From 38-11 sp927435965 (GTDB lineage Bacteria; Bacillota; Clostridia; Tissierellales; Dethiosulfatibacteraceae), in assembly GCA_927435965.1 (NCBI GenBank), contig CAKMKB010000051.1, positions 1-15,539 on the forward strand: 15,539 nt of DNA. Reading direction: 5' to 3'. Below, piece after piece: positions 7,857-15,539 of the stretch (positions are counted from its first letter, which is position 1; every line of letters starts with the position of its first letter). The notes under the pieces are model-generated. The model saw only the letters and a list, made by a program, of their open reading frames with translations. It searched no databases and had not been told where the DNA came from. A program made the translations under genes and the position numbers.

Positions 7857-8768
7857 ATGATAAATATTGATGAGAACATTATCGACATTATACCTATCGG
7901 TATTATAAAAGGCCAGTTTGAATTTGAAAAGTCTGAAACACCAGAAGATTTCAAAGTGTTTTATGCTAACAGATACATGGAGTCTCTATCAGGCTTCAAA
8001 AAATCCGAGATAGAAGGGAAAATGCTGAAGGAATTGTACCCAGATTCTATAGGTTCGATGGGAGACTTAATCAATATGATTAGAGATGCTGTTAAAATGA
8101 AGGAGCACAGGCATGTCAATCAATACGTAGAAATATTCAACAAGCATCTCGGAATGGATATAATAGGAAAAGAAGACGGTAGTTTTTATCTGATTTTAAA
8201 TGATAATACAGAGAGATTACAGCATAGAAGAGCAATCATGGAAAAAGAGAGCGAGATAGATTATGTCAATTCTGAGCTTAGAAAGAAAGCCAATATGGAC
8301 ATAATGACATCAACCTACAACTATCAGTTTATTTTAAAGCTATTAAAAGAAGAGATTGATTCAGCAAAAACCCAAAATGCTAAGCTATCAGTTGCATTAT
8401 TGGATATTGACGGCTTTACAGTAATCAATAGAAAATATGGAACAGATGTAGGAAACATAGTTTTGATTGAAACAGCTGCAGTATTAAGAAATTGTATTAG
8501 AAAAATAGATTATTTGGGGAGAACCGGTGCCGATGAATTTATGCTTATTCTGACTAACGTTGACATGGATATAGCAAAAATTATTATTAACAGAATTCAA
8601 ACCCAGATGTTTTTGAACATACAGAGTGCTGAGGACTTGGAAGTCACAATCAGTGGGGCTGTAATAGAGTATTCTGGTGAAAACCATGAGGAATTTTATT
8701 ATAAGATTAGAGAAAAATTGAACAATGCTAAAAATATGGGCAAGAGCATGATTGTTTTTCAAAGCTAG
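7857..8768 (+). CDS. PAS-like plus degenerate GGDEF domain protein
   Basis: This is a soluble signalling protein of 303 aa with no membrane segment. Residues about 30-120 resemble a PAS sensor fold (YANRYMESLSGFKKSEIEGK), then a short helical linker (about 120-147) and a GGDEF fold from MDIMTSTYN onward. The signature reads GADEF (224-228) instead of GGDEF. The metal-binding DID (183-185) and the guanine-contacting Asn (N191) are kept. The usual GHxxGD reads GTDVGN, so the second guanine contact is Asn200 not Asp, and the late K..GR motif reads K..GK (K292, K296). RKID (215-218) sits where an inhibitory RxxD site would be. Cyclase activity is therefore doubtful, and GTP or c-di-GMP binding is possible. 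Start 7857 is preferred because AAAGGATGG (7843-7851) is properly spaced; the in-frame ATG at 7848 lies inside that site. uvrC follows after 23 bases. Confidence 0.8.
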   Translation: MINIDENIIDIIPIGIIKGQFEFEKSETPEDFKVFYANRYMESLSGFKKSEIEGKMLKELYPDSIGSMGDLINMIRDAVKMKEHRHVNQYVEIFNKHLGMDIIGKEDGSFYLILNDNTERLQHRRAIMEKESEIDYVNSELRKKANMDIMTSTYNYQFILKLLKEEIDSAKTQNAKLSVALLDIDGFTVINRKYGTDVGNIVLIETAAVLRNCIRKIDYLGRTGADEFMLILTNVDMDIAKIIINRIQTQMFLNIQSAEDLEVTISGAVIEYSGENHEEFYYKIREKLNNAKNMGKSMIVFQS

Positions 8769-8791
8769 GTTCTGGCTGAATTGGAGAGAAA

Positions 8792-10642
8792 ATGTTTGAT
8801 ATAAAAAACGAACTGTCTAACGTACCTGATTTACCGGGTATATATATGATGAAGGATGACGGGGGTCAAATCATATATATTGGTAAGGCCAAGAACCTCA
8901 AAAAAAGGATTAAACAGTATTTTCAGTCCAAAAATCATGCCTTTAAGATTCAAAAGATGATACAAAACATATTTTCTTTTGAATATATAATCACCGATTC
9001 TGAAATTGAAGCCTTGATGTTGGAATCAAATCTAATCAAAAAGCACAAACCAAAGTATAACACAAGACTTACTGATGATAAAAGTTATCCCTACATTAAA
9101 GTGACCATTAAAGACAAGTTTCCTAGAGTATTCAAAGTAAGAGAAATCAAACAGGACGGCAATAAATATTTCGGTCCATATACCAGCGCATTAGCGGTTA
9201 AGCAAACAATTGAGAGTATCAGAAATATTTTTAAAATAAGAGATTGCAATCTGAAAATCATCACTGGGAAAGAGAATTCTAGGCCTTGCTTGAATTATTA
9301 TATAAACAGATGCAACGGACCTTGTATTGGCAAAATATCAAGCACTCAGTATATGGAATCTATCCATAAGGTGTTGGACCTATTGAATGGGAAAGAAGAA
9401 GAGTTAATAAGAGAGCTTGAGAAAAGAATGGTCGAAGCCTCCTCTAACCTTCTATTTGAACACGCCGCTACATATAGAGACCAGATTGAAGCGATTAAGA
9501 ATCTTGGTGAAAAACAAAAGGTTTCAAAAGCAAGCTTTAAGGATATTGATATTATAGGAGTGGCAAGTGGTGAAAGTGATGCTATTGCTCAGATCTTTTT
9601 TGTCAGAAGTGGAAAGATTACAGGTAGAGAAGACTATTTGCTGAGTGTCAACCTGGAAGACTCTCCTGCTGAAATCATAGGATCCTTTATCAAACAGTAC
9701 TACACAGGAACAGTCTATATTCCAAAAGAGATTTTTGTTGAATGTGAGCTTGAGGACATGGAACTGATTACCAACTGGCTAAGCAATCTGAGAGGTAACC
9801 GAGTCTTTATAAAGATTCCTCAAAAGGGCGAGAACAGCATGCTCATGAAAATGGTTAGAAAGAATGCTGAGGAAAAACTAAATAAGGATGTCAATAAAAT
9901 CAAAATCCAGAAAGAGGAAAATCTTATGGCCGCCAGCGAATTAGCTAGCCTAATAGGATTAGATACTGTTCCCTTGAGGATAGAAGCATTCGACATATCC
10001 AGCATTCAAGGGTTGGAAAATGTTGGTTCAATGGTGGTCTATGAAGAAGGCGGACCTAAGAAGCGCGATTATAGAAGATTTAAAATAAGAAATGTGTACG
10101 GCCAAAATGATTACAAGAGCATGGAAGAAATAATAGACAGAAGAATAAGTCGAGGCTTGATTGAAAATAGTCTTGATGGGAAACGAAAAACTTTCATTCA
10201 AATGCCGGATTTGATTCTAGTGGATGGTGGGAAAGGTCATGTTAGTGTAGCTGAAGAAACCTTAAAAAATTACGGATTGACGATTCCCGTCTGTGGTATG
10301 GTCAAAGATGACAAGCACATTACCAGAGGATTGATCTATAAAAAGAAGGAAGTAATGCTGCTGCGAAACTCGAAGCTGTATAGATTGATCAGCTCCATTC
10401 AAAATGAGGCCCATCGATTTGCAATCAGTTATCATCGTGATCTAAGGAAAAAGAATGTGCTTAAAACAATACTGGATGATATAATAGGTATTGGAGAAAA
10501 AAGAAAACTATCGTTGTTGAATACTTTCGGGTCTGTTGAAGGAATTGCCAACGCAACTAAAGAAGAACTGCAGAAGGCGCCATCGATGAATAAACTATCC
10601 GCCTTAAAAGTATATGAATTTTTCGAAAAAAACAGAGGTTAA
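8792..10642 (+). CDS. uvrC: UvrC, excinuclease ABC subunit C
   Basis: UvrC is the nuclease that cuts the damaged strand on both sides of the lesion after joining UvrB. It is 616 aa, full length. Order of domains: GIY-YIG nuclease for the 3' cut (GIY 16-18, YIG 29-31, followed by KAKNLKKRIKQYF), a Cys-rich segment around residues 150-180, a UVR motif near 205-235 (LLFEHAATYRDQIEAI) that pairs with UvrB, an RNase H-like nuclease for the 5' cut with D401 (FDISS), D478 (LVDGGKGH) and H541 (NEAHRFA), and a C-terminal tandem helix-hairpin-helix from about 580 (GIGEKRKLSLLNTFGS). The catalytic residues expected in both nuclease domains appear present. GGAGAG precedes the ATG. It sits 23 bases after the GGDEF-like gene and 4 bases before hprK. 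Confidence 0.96.
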   Translation: MFDIKNELSNVPDLPGIYMMKDDGGQIIYIGKAKNLKKRIKQYFQSKNHAFKIQKMIQNIFSFEYIITDSEIEALMLESNLIKKHKPKYNTRLTDDKSYPYIKVTIKDKFPRVFKVREIKQDGNKYFGPYTSALAVKQTIESIRNIFKIRDCNLKIITGKENSRPCLNYYINRCNGPCIGKISSTQYMESIHKVLDLLNGKEEELIRELEKRMVEASSNLLFEHAATYRDQIEAIKNLGEKQKVSKASFKDIDIIGVASGESDAIAQIFFVRSGKITGREDYLLSVNLEDSPAEIIGSFIKQYYTGTVYIPKEIFVECELEDMELITNWLSNLRGNRVFIKIPQKGENSMLMKMVRKNAEEKLNKDVNKIKIQKEENLMAASELASLIGLDTVPLRIEAFDISSIQGLENVGSMVVYEEGGPKKRDYRRFKIRNVYGQNDYKSMEEIIDRRISRGLIENSLDGKRKTFIQMPDLILVDGGKGHVSVAEETLKNYGLTIPVCGMVKDDKHITRGLIYKKKEVMLLRNSKLYRLISSIQNEAHRFAISYHRDLRKKNVLKTILDDIIGIGEKRKLSLLNTFGSVEGIANATKEELQKAPSMNKLSALKVYEFFEKNRG

Positions 10643-10646
10643 TCCG

Positions 10647-11570
10647 ATGAAATCAATATCAATCAATAAGATTATCACCGAAATGAAGTTGGAAGTAATC
10701 CATATACCTGAAAATACTGAAATCGAGCTTTTTAATAGTGAATTATCAAGACCAGGACTGCAATTAGCGGGTTTTTTTGATACTTTTGCATATGAAAGAA
10801 TTCAAATCATTGGCAAAACTGAGACCCATTTCATTGAAACAATGACTGGTGACACTAAGGCTAACAGATTAGATAAGCTATTTGCTTATCCACTACCAGC
10901 AGTAATTGTGACAACAGGGCTGGACATTGATCCTGTTTTGGTTTATTGTGCCAAAAAGCACGGTAGAGTGCTTCTTAGAACGCAAGATAAATCAACCAAG
11001 CTAATCAGTAATCTAATGAATTTTCTAGAAGAAATGCTGGCGCCGGAGAAAACCATCCACGGAGTAGTAATGGAAGTTTATGGCGTAGGGGTACTGTTAA
11101 GAGGCCAGAGTGGAATAGGGAAAAGCGAGACAGCTTTGGAGCTGATTAAAAGAGGACACAGACTAGTAGCTGACGATGCCGTTGTCATCAGTAGGATAGA
11201 CAATGACATTTACTGCGCTTCAGAACCTATCACCAGGCACCTCCTCGAGATAAGAGGGATTGGAATAATAGACGTAAAACATCTTTATGGCGTGGGGTCG
11301 GTGAAAATTCGACAAAGGCTTAGTCTTATAGTTGACTTGGAAGAATGGTCAGATAAAAAGTACTACGACAGATTGGGATTTGACGATGAATATGAAGAAA
11401 TATTTGATATCAAAGTCAATCGAGTCAATATACCTGTCAGACCTGGCAGGAATATAGCCACAATTGTTGAGGTTGCCTCAATGAACTTAAGACAAAAACT
11501 GCTAGGGTACTCTATGGAAGAAGAATTCAATAGGAGAGTGACTGACGATTTATCCGGCTATAAAATCTAA
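10647..11570 (+). CDS. hprK: HPr kinase/phosphorylase
   Basis: It phosphorylates Ser46 of HPr with ATP or PPi and also removes the phosphate, controlling carbon catabolite repression and PTS sugar uptake in Firmicutes. It is 307 aa, the normal length. The N-terminal domain (about 1-130) is followed by the conserved HGV (H138), Walker A GQSGIGKS (153-160), DD at 176-177, and the family signature EIRGIGIIDV (201-210) continuing into LYGVGSV. A C-terminal RPGRN (265-269) follows. The ATG at 10647 is chosen because AGAGG (10634-10638) is 8 bases upstream. A longer in-frame start at 10614 lies inside uvrC and lacks a good site. The start is 4 bases after the uvrC stop, so translation is probably coupled. 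A uvrC-hprK junction is, from memory, common in Clostridia. The HPr gene is not in this window. Confidence 0.95.
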   Translation: MKSISINKIITEMKLEVIHIPENTEIELFNSELSRPGLQLAGFFDTFAYERIQIIGKTETHFIETMTGDTKANRLDKLFAYPLPAVIVTTGLDIDPVLVYCAKKHGRVLLRTQDKSTKLISNLMNFLEEMLAPEKTIHGVVMEVYGVGVLLRGQSGIGKSETALELIKRGHRLVADDAVVISRIDNDIYCASEPITRHLLEIRGIGIIDVKHLYGVGSVKIRQRLSLIVDLEEWSDKKYYDRLGFDDEYEEIFDIKVNRVNIPVRPGRNIATIVEVASMNLRQKLLGYSMEEEFNRRVTDDLSGYKI

Positions 11571-11725
11571 AACTTAGAAATTGTTTTTTTGTTGTACAAC
11601 TGTAGTCCTAATTTTTATCAAACCGAACATAATGCAGAAAATTATGTCACATCTTGAAAAATAGCCATAATGGAGTCTTTCATCATTTTATCTTTAATGA
11701 TTATTGAAAAAGATTGTGTTTTCTA

Positions 11726-11754
11726 TTGACGATATAAGACTCACATATTATACT
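11726..11754 (+). promoter_or_regulatory. nifJ: Strong sigma-A promoter of nifJ
   Basis: TTGACG (11726-11731), a 17-bp spacer and TATACT (11749-11754) are each one base from consensus. Transcription would start near 11761. The strength suits an abundant central enzyme. Confidence 0.8.
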
Positions 11755-11773
11755 TAGATGTAACAGTCTGCAT

Positions 11774-11785
11774 ATTGTATACAAT
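11774..11785 (+). promoter_or_regulatory. Palindromic operator candidate in the nifJ 5' leader
   Basis: ATTGTATACAAT is a perfect 12-bp palindrome about 13 bases after the predicted transcription start and 22 bases before the nifJ ATG. Its TTGT-N2-ACAA form resembles GntR/FadR-type operators. It does not match the Rex box TTGTTAA-N4-TTAACAA. A bound repressor here would block elongation or start-site access. The regulator is unknown. Confidence 0.45.
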
Positions 11786-11807
11786 TTAACCAAGGGGGTT
11801 ATGTTTA

Positions 11808-14800
11808 ATGTCAAAAATTATGAAAAGTATGGATGGTAATACGGCAGCAGCATATGTTGCTTATGCATTTACTGATGTAGCGGCTATTTATCCTATTACA
11901 CCATCATCAACGATGGCGGAAGAAGTAGATGATTGGTCAGCTCATGGCAAAAAAAATATTTTTGGACAAGAAGTGAGAGTAACAGAATTGCAGTCAGAGG
12001 CGGGTGCTTCAGGTGCTGTGCATGGCTCTTTAGCTGCTGGTGCTCTTACAACAACCTTTACTGCATCGCAGGGTTTGTTGCTGATGATTCCGAATATGTA
12101 TAAAATTGCTGGAGAATTACTTCCAGGAGTATTTCATGTTTCAGCTCGTGCGGTAGCAGGGCATGCCTTATCAATATTTGGAGATCATTCAGATGTTATG
12201 GCAACAAGACAAACAGGGTTTGCATTGCTGGCATCCGGCAGTGTACAAGAGGTAATGGATCTTGCTGCAGTTGCACATTTGACAGCTATAGAATCCAGGG
12301 TTCCTTTTGTTCATTTCTTTGATGGCTTCAGAACTTCTCACGAAATTCAAAAGATAGAAGTAATCGAGTATGATCAATTTGCAAAGCTAGTAGACCACGA
12401 CGCAATCAAGGCTTTCAGAGACAGATCATTGAATCCGGAGCATCCTGTTACCAGAGGTACAGCTCAGAATCCTGATATATTCTTTCAAGCTAAAGAAGCT
12501 TCAAATGGTTTTTATGATAGGCTACCGGAGATTGTTGTCAAGTATATGGATGATATCAGTAACATAACAGGAAGAACCTATAAACCATTCAATTACTATG
12601 GCGCACCGGATGCGGAAAAAATAATTGTCGCAATGGGCTCAGTGACAGAAACTATTGAAGAAACAATTGATTATCTAATGGCGAAAGGTGAAAAGGTCGG
12701 TGTTGTTAAAGTACATCTTTATAGACCATTTACCGAGAAATACTTCTTCGATGTTTTACCAAAAACAGCGAAAAGGATAGCAGTATTGGATAGAACCAAG
12801 GAACCAGGTTCAATTGGCGAACCTTTATATGTAGACATAAAGTCAATGTTTTACAATAAGACAGACAAACCACTGATTGTAGGTGGAAGATATGGACTCG
12901 GCTCTAAAGACACAACACCATCACAAATTGTAGCTGTTTTCGCAAATCTGGATATGAAAGAACCGAAGGATGGATTTACGATAGGAATCGTGGATGATGT
13001 AACATATAAATCTCTTCCACTTGACAGCAAGATAGAATCCTCTCAAAAAGGTACAATAAGGTGTAAGTTCTGGGGATTAGGATCTGATGGAACAGTAGGA
13101 GCTAACAAAAATGCCATTAAAATAATTGGTGATAAGACGGACTTGTATACACAAGGCTATTTTTCATACGACTCTAAGAAGTCCGGTGGTGTTACAATAT
13201 CACATCTGAGATTCGGAGATAAGCCAATAAAATCAACATATTTGATTAGTGAAGCTGACTTTACATCATGCTCACAACAGTCCTATGTTGACAAGTATGA
13301 TCTACTCAAAGGATTGAAAAAAGGTGGTACATTCCTACTTAATACATTATGGAACGCTGAGGAATTAGACAAATATCTACCTAGTGAAATGAAAAAATAT
13401 ATTGCTGACAATGAGATTAATTTCTATACCATTAATGCAACTGAGATAGCTGAAAAATTAGGCCTAGAGAATAGAACAAACATGATTATGCAGTCTGCGT
13501 TTTTTAAGTTGGCAGAAGTTATTCCATTGGATGATGCGGTTAGGTTTTCAAAAGAGGCTATATATGAGTCTTATGGTAATAAAGGTGATGAAATAGTCAA
13601 AATGAATGAAGAGGCTGTCGATAAAGGTATCACAGAGTTAGTAAAAATTGAAATACCTTCAACTTGGTCAGGTTCATCTACAAAGAGTGACAATGATAAT
13701 TCCGATAGACCTGAATTCATCAAAAATGTTCTCGATCCAATGAATAGACAAGAAGGAGATGCTCTTCCTGTCAGTACATTTGTGGGTAGAGAAGATGGAA
13801 CTTTCCCGATGGGAACTTCAGCTTATGAAAAACGTGGCATTGCTGTTAATGTTCCAGAGTGGCAGAAAGAGAATTGCATTCAGTGTAATCAGTGTGCATT
13901 TGTTTGTCCTCATGCTGTTATCAGACCGTTTTTAGTTAATGACACTGAGAAATCTGCAGCCCCTGACACTTTTGAAACCATTAAAGCAACTGGTAAGGGT
14001 TTTGAAGGTTTAGAGTATAGAATACAGATTTCTTCTCTAGATTGCACAGGTTGCGGTAATTGTGCTGATATATGTCCAGCTAAACAAAAGGCACTGGTTA
14101 TGAAACCAATAGCTTCTCAAACAGAGATTCAGATTCCTAACTGGGATTATGCAATCAAACATATCAGTATAAAAGACAATCTAATGGATAAGAAGACTCT
14201 CAAAGGCAGTCAATTTGCATTCCCTTATCTTGAATTCTCAGGGGCTTGTGCAGGTTGTGGCGAGACACCTTACGCTAAAGTTATCACTCAGCTTTATGGT
14301 GATAGAATGATGATTGCCAACGCAACAGGTTGTTCATCCATATGGGGAGCTTCTGCACCATCAACAGTATATTGTCAAGATGCAAATGGCAAAGGTCCTT
14401 CGTGGGCGAACTCATTATTTGAAGATAATGCCGAGTACGGATATGGAATGACTATGGCTGTCAATCAGATTCGATCCGGAATCAAAGATAAGATGCAAAC
14501 ACTGATAGGTAAAGACTGCATAGATGAAACAGTCAAAGAAGCGCTAAAAACTTGGATGCAAACCATGGATGATGGCGATGCTTCAACAGAAAACTCTGCA
14601 AAAGTTGTAGAGGCTCTGCAGGCTGTCAAATCCTGTGAAGGTTGCGAGAATGAAGTAAAGGACATATTGGATAAAAAAGACTATTTAGTCAAGAAATCAG
14701 TTTGGATTGTTGGTGGAGATGGCTGGGCTTATGACATCGGATACGGCGGGCTTGATCATGTTCTTGCCAGCGGCGAGGATGTAAATGTTCTGGTATTCGA

Positions 14801-15347
14801 CACTGAAGTTTATTCGAATACTGGTGGACAATCATCAAAAGCAACACCTACAGCAGCAACTGCAAAATTTGCTGCGGCTGGTAAACAGGTCAAGAAAAAA
14901 GATCTGGGGATGATTGCTACAACTTATGGATACATATATGTAGCTCAGGTAGCCATGGGTTCCAATAAAAACCAGTTCATGAAGGCTATCGTAGAAGCAG
15001 AGAGCTACAAAGGTCCTTCACTGATTATTGCCTACGCACCATGTATCAATCACGGTATAATGGAAGGTATGGGTAGGACACAATACCAGGAAAAGAGAGC
15101 TGTTGATTCAGGATACTGGCATTTGTACAGATTTGATCCAAGACTTAAGGAAGAGGGTAAAAACCCATTTGTACTAGATTCTAAAGAACCAACAGAATCT
15201 TTCAGAGATTTCCTCATGAGCGAGGTCAGATATACAACACTTCAGCGACAGTTCCCAGATGTAGCAGAAGAGCTGTTTGTCAAAGCAGAAAAGGATGCGA
15301 AAGAAAGATACAACAGTTACAAACGAATGGTTGATATGAAATATTAA
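11808..15347 (+). CDS. nifJ: Pyruvate:ferredoxin (flavodoxin) oxidoreductase, single-chain
   Basis: It oxidises pyruvate with CoA to acetyl-CoA and CO2, reducing ferredoxin, the central step of clostridial fermentation. It is cytosolic and normally homodimeric. The 1179-aa length fits the fused single-chain form. The N-terminal domain begins MDGNTAAAYVAYAFTDVAA with YPITPSS for pyruvate and TPP handling. A middle 2-oxoacid reductase domain includes RFGDKPIKS. Two 4Fe-4S motifs follow: C690-x2-C693-x2-C696-x3-C700 and C746-x2-C749-x2-C752-x3-C756. The third cluster near TPP uses C814 and C817 (CAGCGETPY) plus C1079 (YAPC). The TPP/Mg motif GDGWAYD starts at 970 and ends in EVYSNTGGQ. All cluster ligands are present. 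ATG 11808 lies about 10 bases after AGGGGG; an ATG at 11801 is out of frame. It has its own promoter and terminator, so it is monocistronic. Confidence 0.97.
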   Translation: MSKIMKSMDGNTAAAYVAYAFTDVAAIYPITPSSTMAEEVDDWSAHGKKNIFGQEVRVTELQSEAGASGAVHGSLAAGALTTTFTASQGLLLMIPNMYKIAGELLPGVFHVSARAVAGHALSIFGDHSDVMATRQTGFALLASGSVQEVMDLAAVAHLTAIESRVPFVHFFDGFRTSHEIQKIEVIEYDQFAKLVDHDAIKAFRDRSLNPEHPVTRGTAQNPDIFFQAKEASNGFYDRLPEIVVKYMDDISNITGRTYKPFNYYGAPDAEKIIVAMGSVTETIEETIDYLMAKGEKVGVVKVHLYRPFTEKYFFDVLPKTAKRIAVLDRTKEPGSIGEPLYVDIKSMFYNKTDKPLIVGGRYGLGSKDTTPSQIVAVFANLDMKEPKDGFTIGIVDDVTYKSLPLDSKIESSQKGTIRCKFWGLGSDGTVGANKNAIKIIGDKTDLYTQGYFSYDSKKSGGVTISHLRFGDKPIKSTYLISEADFTSCSQQSYVDKYDLLKGLKKGGTFLLNTLWNAEELDKYLPSEMKKYIADNEINFYTINATEIAEKLGLENRTNMIMQSAFFKLAEVIPLDDAVRFSKEAIYESYGNKGDEIVKMNEEAVDKGITELVKIEIPSTWSGSSTKSDNDNSDRPEFIKNVLDPMNRQEGDALPVSTFVGREDGTFPMGTSAYEKRGIAVNVPEWQKENCIQCNQCAFVCPHAVIRPFLVNDTEKSAAPDTFETIKATGKGFEGLEYRIQISSLDCTGCGNCADICPAKQKALVMKPIASQTEIQIPNWDYAIKHISIKDNLMDKKTLKGSQFAFPYLEFSGACAGCGETPYAKVITQLYGDRMMIANATGCSSIWGASAPSTVYCQDANGKGPSWANSLFEDNAEYGYGMTMAVNQIRSGIKDKMQTLIGKDCIDETVKEALKTWMQTMDDGDASTENSAKVVEALQAVKSCEGCENEVKDILDKKDYLVKKSVWIVGGDGWAYDIGYGGLDHVLASGEDVNVLVFDTEVYSNTGGQSSKATPTAATAKFAAAGKQVKKKDLGMIATTYGYIYVAQVAMGSNKNQFMKAIVEAESYKGPSLIIAYAPCINHGIMEGMGRTQYQEKRAVDSGYWHLYRFDPRLKEEGKNPFVLDSKEPTESFRDFLMSEVRYTTLQRQFPDVAEELFVKAEKDAKERYNSYKRMVDMKY

Positions 15348-15353
15348 ACATAA

Positions 15354-15377
15354 AATCCCGGCTCTTAAGCCGGGATT
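15354..15377. repeat. Perfect 10-bp hairpin just after nifJ, no T-run on the + strand
   Basis: AATCCCGGCT (15354-15363) pairs with AGCCGGGATT (15368-15377) around CTTA. It starts 6 bases after the nifJ stop. On the + strand the following bases (CAGACTGC) are not a T-run. On the - strand it is followed by TTTTA. It may protect the nifJ mRNA 3' end or stop antisense transcription. Confidence 0.75.
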
Positions 15378-15415
15378 CAGACTGCTGACAAAGTCAATAA
15401 TTACGAAAATGTAAG

Positions 15416-15447
15416 AAAGAGAATTCTCGGAAAAGAGGATTCTTTTT
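15416..15447 (+). terminator. Rho-independent terminator of nifJ
   Basis: AGAATTCTC (15420-15428) pairs with GAGGATTCT (15435-15443) with one G-U pair around GGAAAA. The stem extends outward through A-U and G-U pairs into the T-run (15443-15447). It is the true + strand stop signal after the GC-rich hairpin upstream. Confidence 0.75.
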
Positions 15448-15455
15448 CAGTTTTT

Positions 15456-15464
15456 TGGTATAAT
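15456..15464 (+). promoter_or_regulatory. Extended -10 promoter of the last gene
   Basis: TGGTATAAT is a perfect extended -10 (TGn-TATAAT, hexamer 15459-15464), 27 bases before the ATG at 15492. No clear -35 lies 17 bp upstream, which is acceptable for an extended -10. The region overlaps the end of the nifJ terminator. Confidence 0.5.
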
Positions 15465-15491
15465 ATAAGTATCAAAAAGCGGAGGAAATCA

Positions 15492-15539
15492 ATGCTTACA
15501 AGGAATGATAACATACAATTGAAAATGGAAATCATCAGC
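15492..15539 (+). CDS. 5' fragment of an unidentified gene
   Basis: The first 16 codons read MLTRNDNIQLKMEIIS and run off the window edge. GGAGG (15481-15485) is 6 bases before the ATG and an extended -10 lies upstream, so the start is well supported. The fragment is too short to identify. The MLT...N...Q.....S opening loosely recalls IS1182-type transposases, which from memory begin in a similar way, but this is a weak guess. Confidence 0.55.
   Translation, partial: MLTRNDNIQLKMEIIS

Larger units (their letters stand above)
11571..11807 (+). other. Leader region between hprK and nifJ
   Basis: This is AT-rich non-coding DNA. Its first part has a T-run (11584-11590) after hprK but no strong hairpin, so no clear hprK terminator is seen. 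It contains a GTTGTACAAC palindrome (11591-11600) and two weak AT-rich inverted repeats (11627-11647 and 11682-11701). The second part holds the nifJ promoter, operator candidate and a strong AGGGGG ribosome binding site (about 11793-11798). Confidence 0.6.

Noticed and set aside
10614..10646. Longer hprK starting at 10614 and overlapping uvrC
   Set aside because: The extra 11 residues are uvrC sequence in another frame with no suitable ribosome binding site. ATG 10647 has AGAGG 8 bases upstream and gives the standard 307-aa length.
11591..11600. GTTGTACAAC palindrome as a second operator
   Set aside because: It is only 10 bp, far from the promoter and next to a T-run. It is mentioned only as weak support for the nifJ operator.
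11774..11785. Rex redox-repressor box in front of nifJ
   Set aside because: Rex sites have the form TTGTTAA-N4-TTAACAA. This 12-bp palindrome is too short and has TATA at its centre.

Overview
This window looks like chromosomal DNA of a low-G+C anaerobic Firmicute, most likely a member of the Clostridia. Evidence for this is the AT-rich intergenic DNA, strong GGAGG-type ribosome binding sites, AGA-rich coding, a single-chain pyruvate:ferredoxin oxidoreductase (PFOR), an HPr kinase/phosphorylase next to uvrC, and a Gram-positive-type SOS box. The species cannot be named from sequence alone. Every gene I can support is on the + strand. No tRNA, rRNA or CRISPR array was seen, and no intergenic stretch exceeds 300 bases.

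Layout. (1) 1-1262: the 3' part of an AtoE-family short-chain fatty acid transporter, cut by the window edge and followed by a terminator hairpin. (2) 1495-2655: a stand-alone fold-III PLP decarboxylase with the ornithine/lysine decarboxylase signature, so putrescine or cadaverine synthesis, with its own terminator. (3) 2720-11570: a nucleotide excision repair cluster. A good sigma-A promoter and a LexA-type SOS box precede uvrB, and uvrA follows after 10 bases. A 225-base gap then carries its own promoter and two elaborate hairpins. A PAS-like/degenerate-GGDEF protein, uvrC and hprK come next in close succession. (4) 11571-15447: a 237-base leader with a near-consensus promoter and a 12-bp palindromic operator candidate, then the PFOR gene (nifJ) and its terminator. 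(5) 15459-15539: promoter, ribosome binding site and first 16 codons of another gene.

How the genes fit together. UvrA and UvrB find DNA damage, and UvrC makes both incisions, so 2810-10642 encodes the whole damage recognition and incision core. Its front is predicted to be SOS-induced. The GGDEF-like gene sits inside this repair cluster and lacks several residues needed for a normal diguanylate cyclase, so it may be a nucleotide sensor or scaffold. HprK is translationally close to uvrC and would set carbon catabolite control through HPr-Ser phosphorylation. PFOR supplies acetyl-CoA and reduced ferredoxin for fermentation.

The least explained part is 7628-7830, between uvrA and the GGDEF-like gene. 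It holds a consensus-like promoter overlapping the uvrA stop codon, a nested 17-bp hairpin, a second three-tier hairpin, a third copy of one stem strand that would allow alternative folding, and an 8-bp inverted repeat at its edges. It is best described as a candidate non-coding RNA or a small palindrome-rich (IS605/TnpB-related?) relic. The family assignment is inference only.
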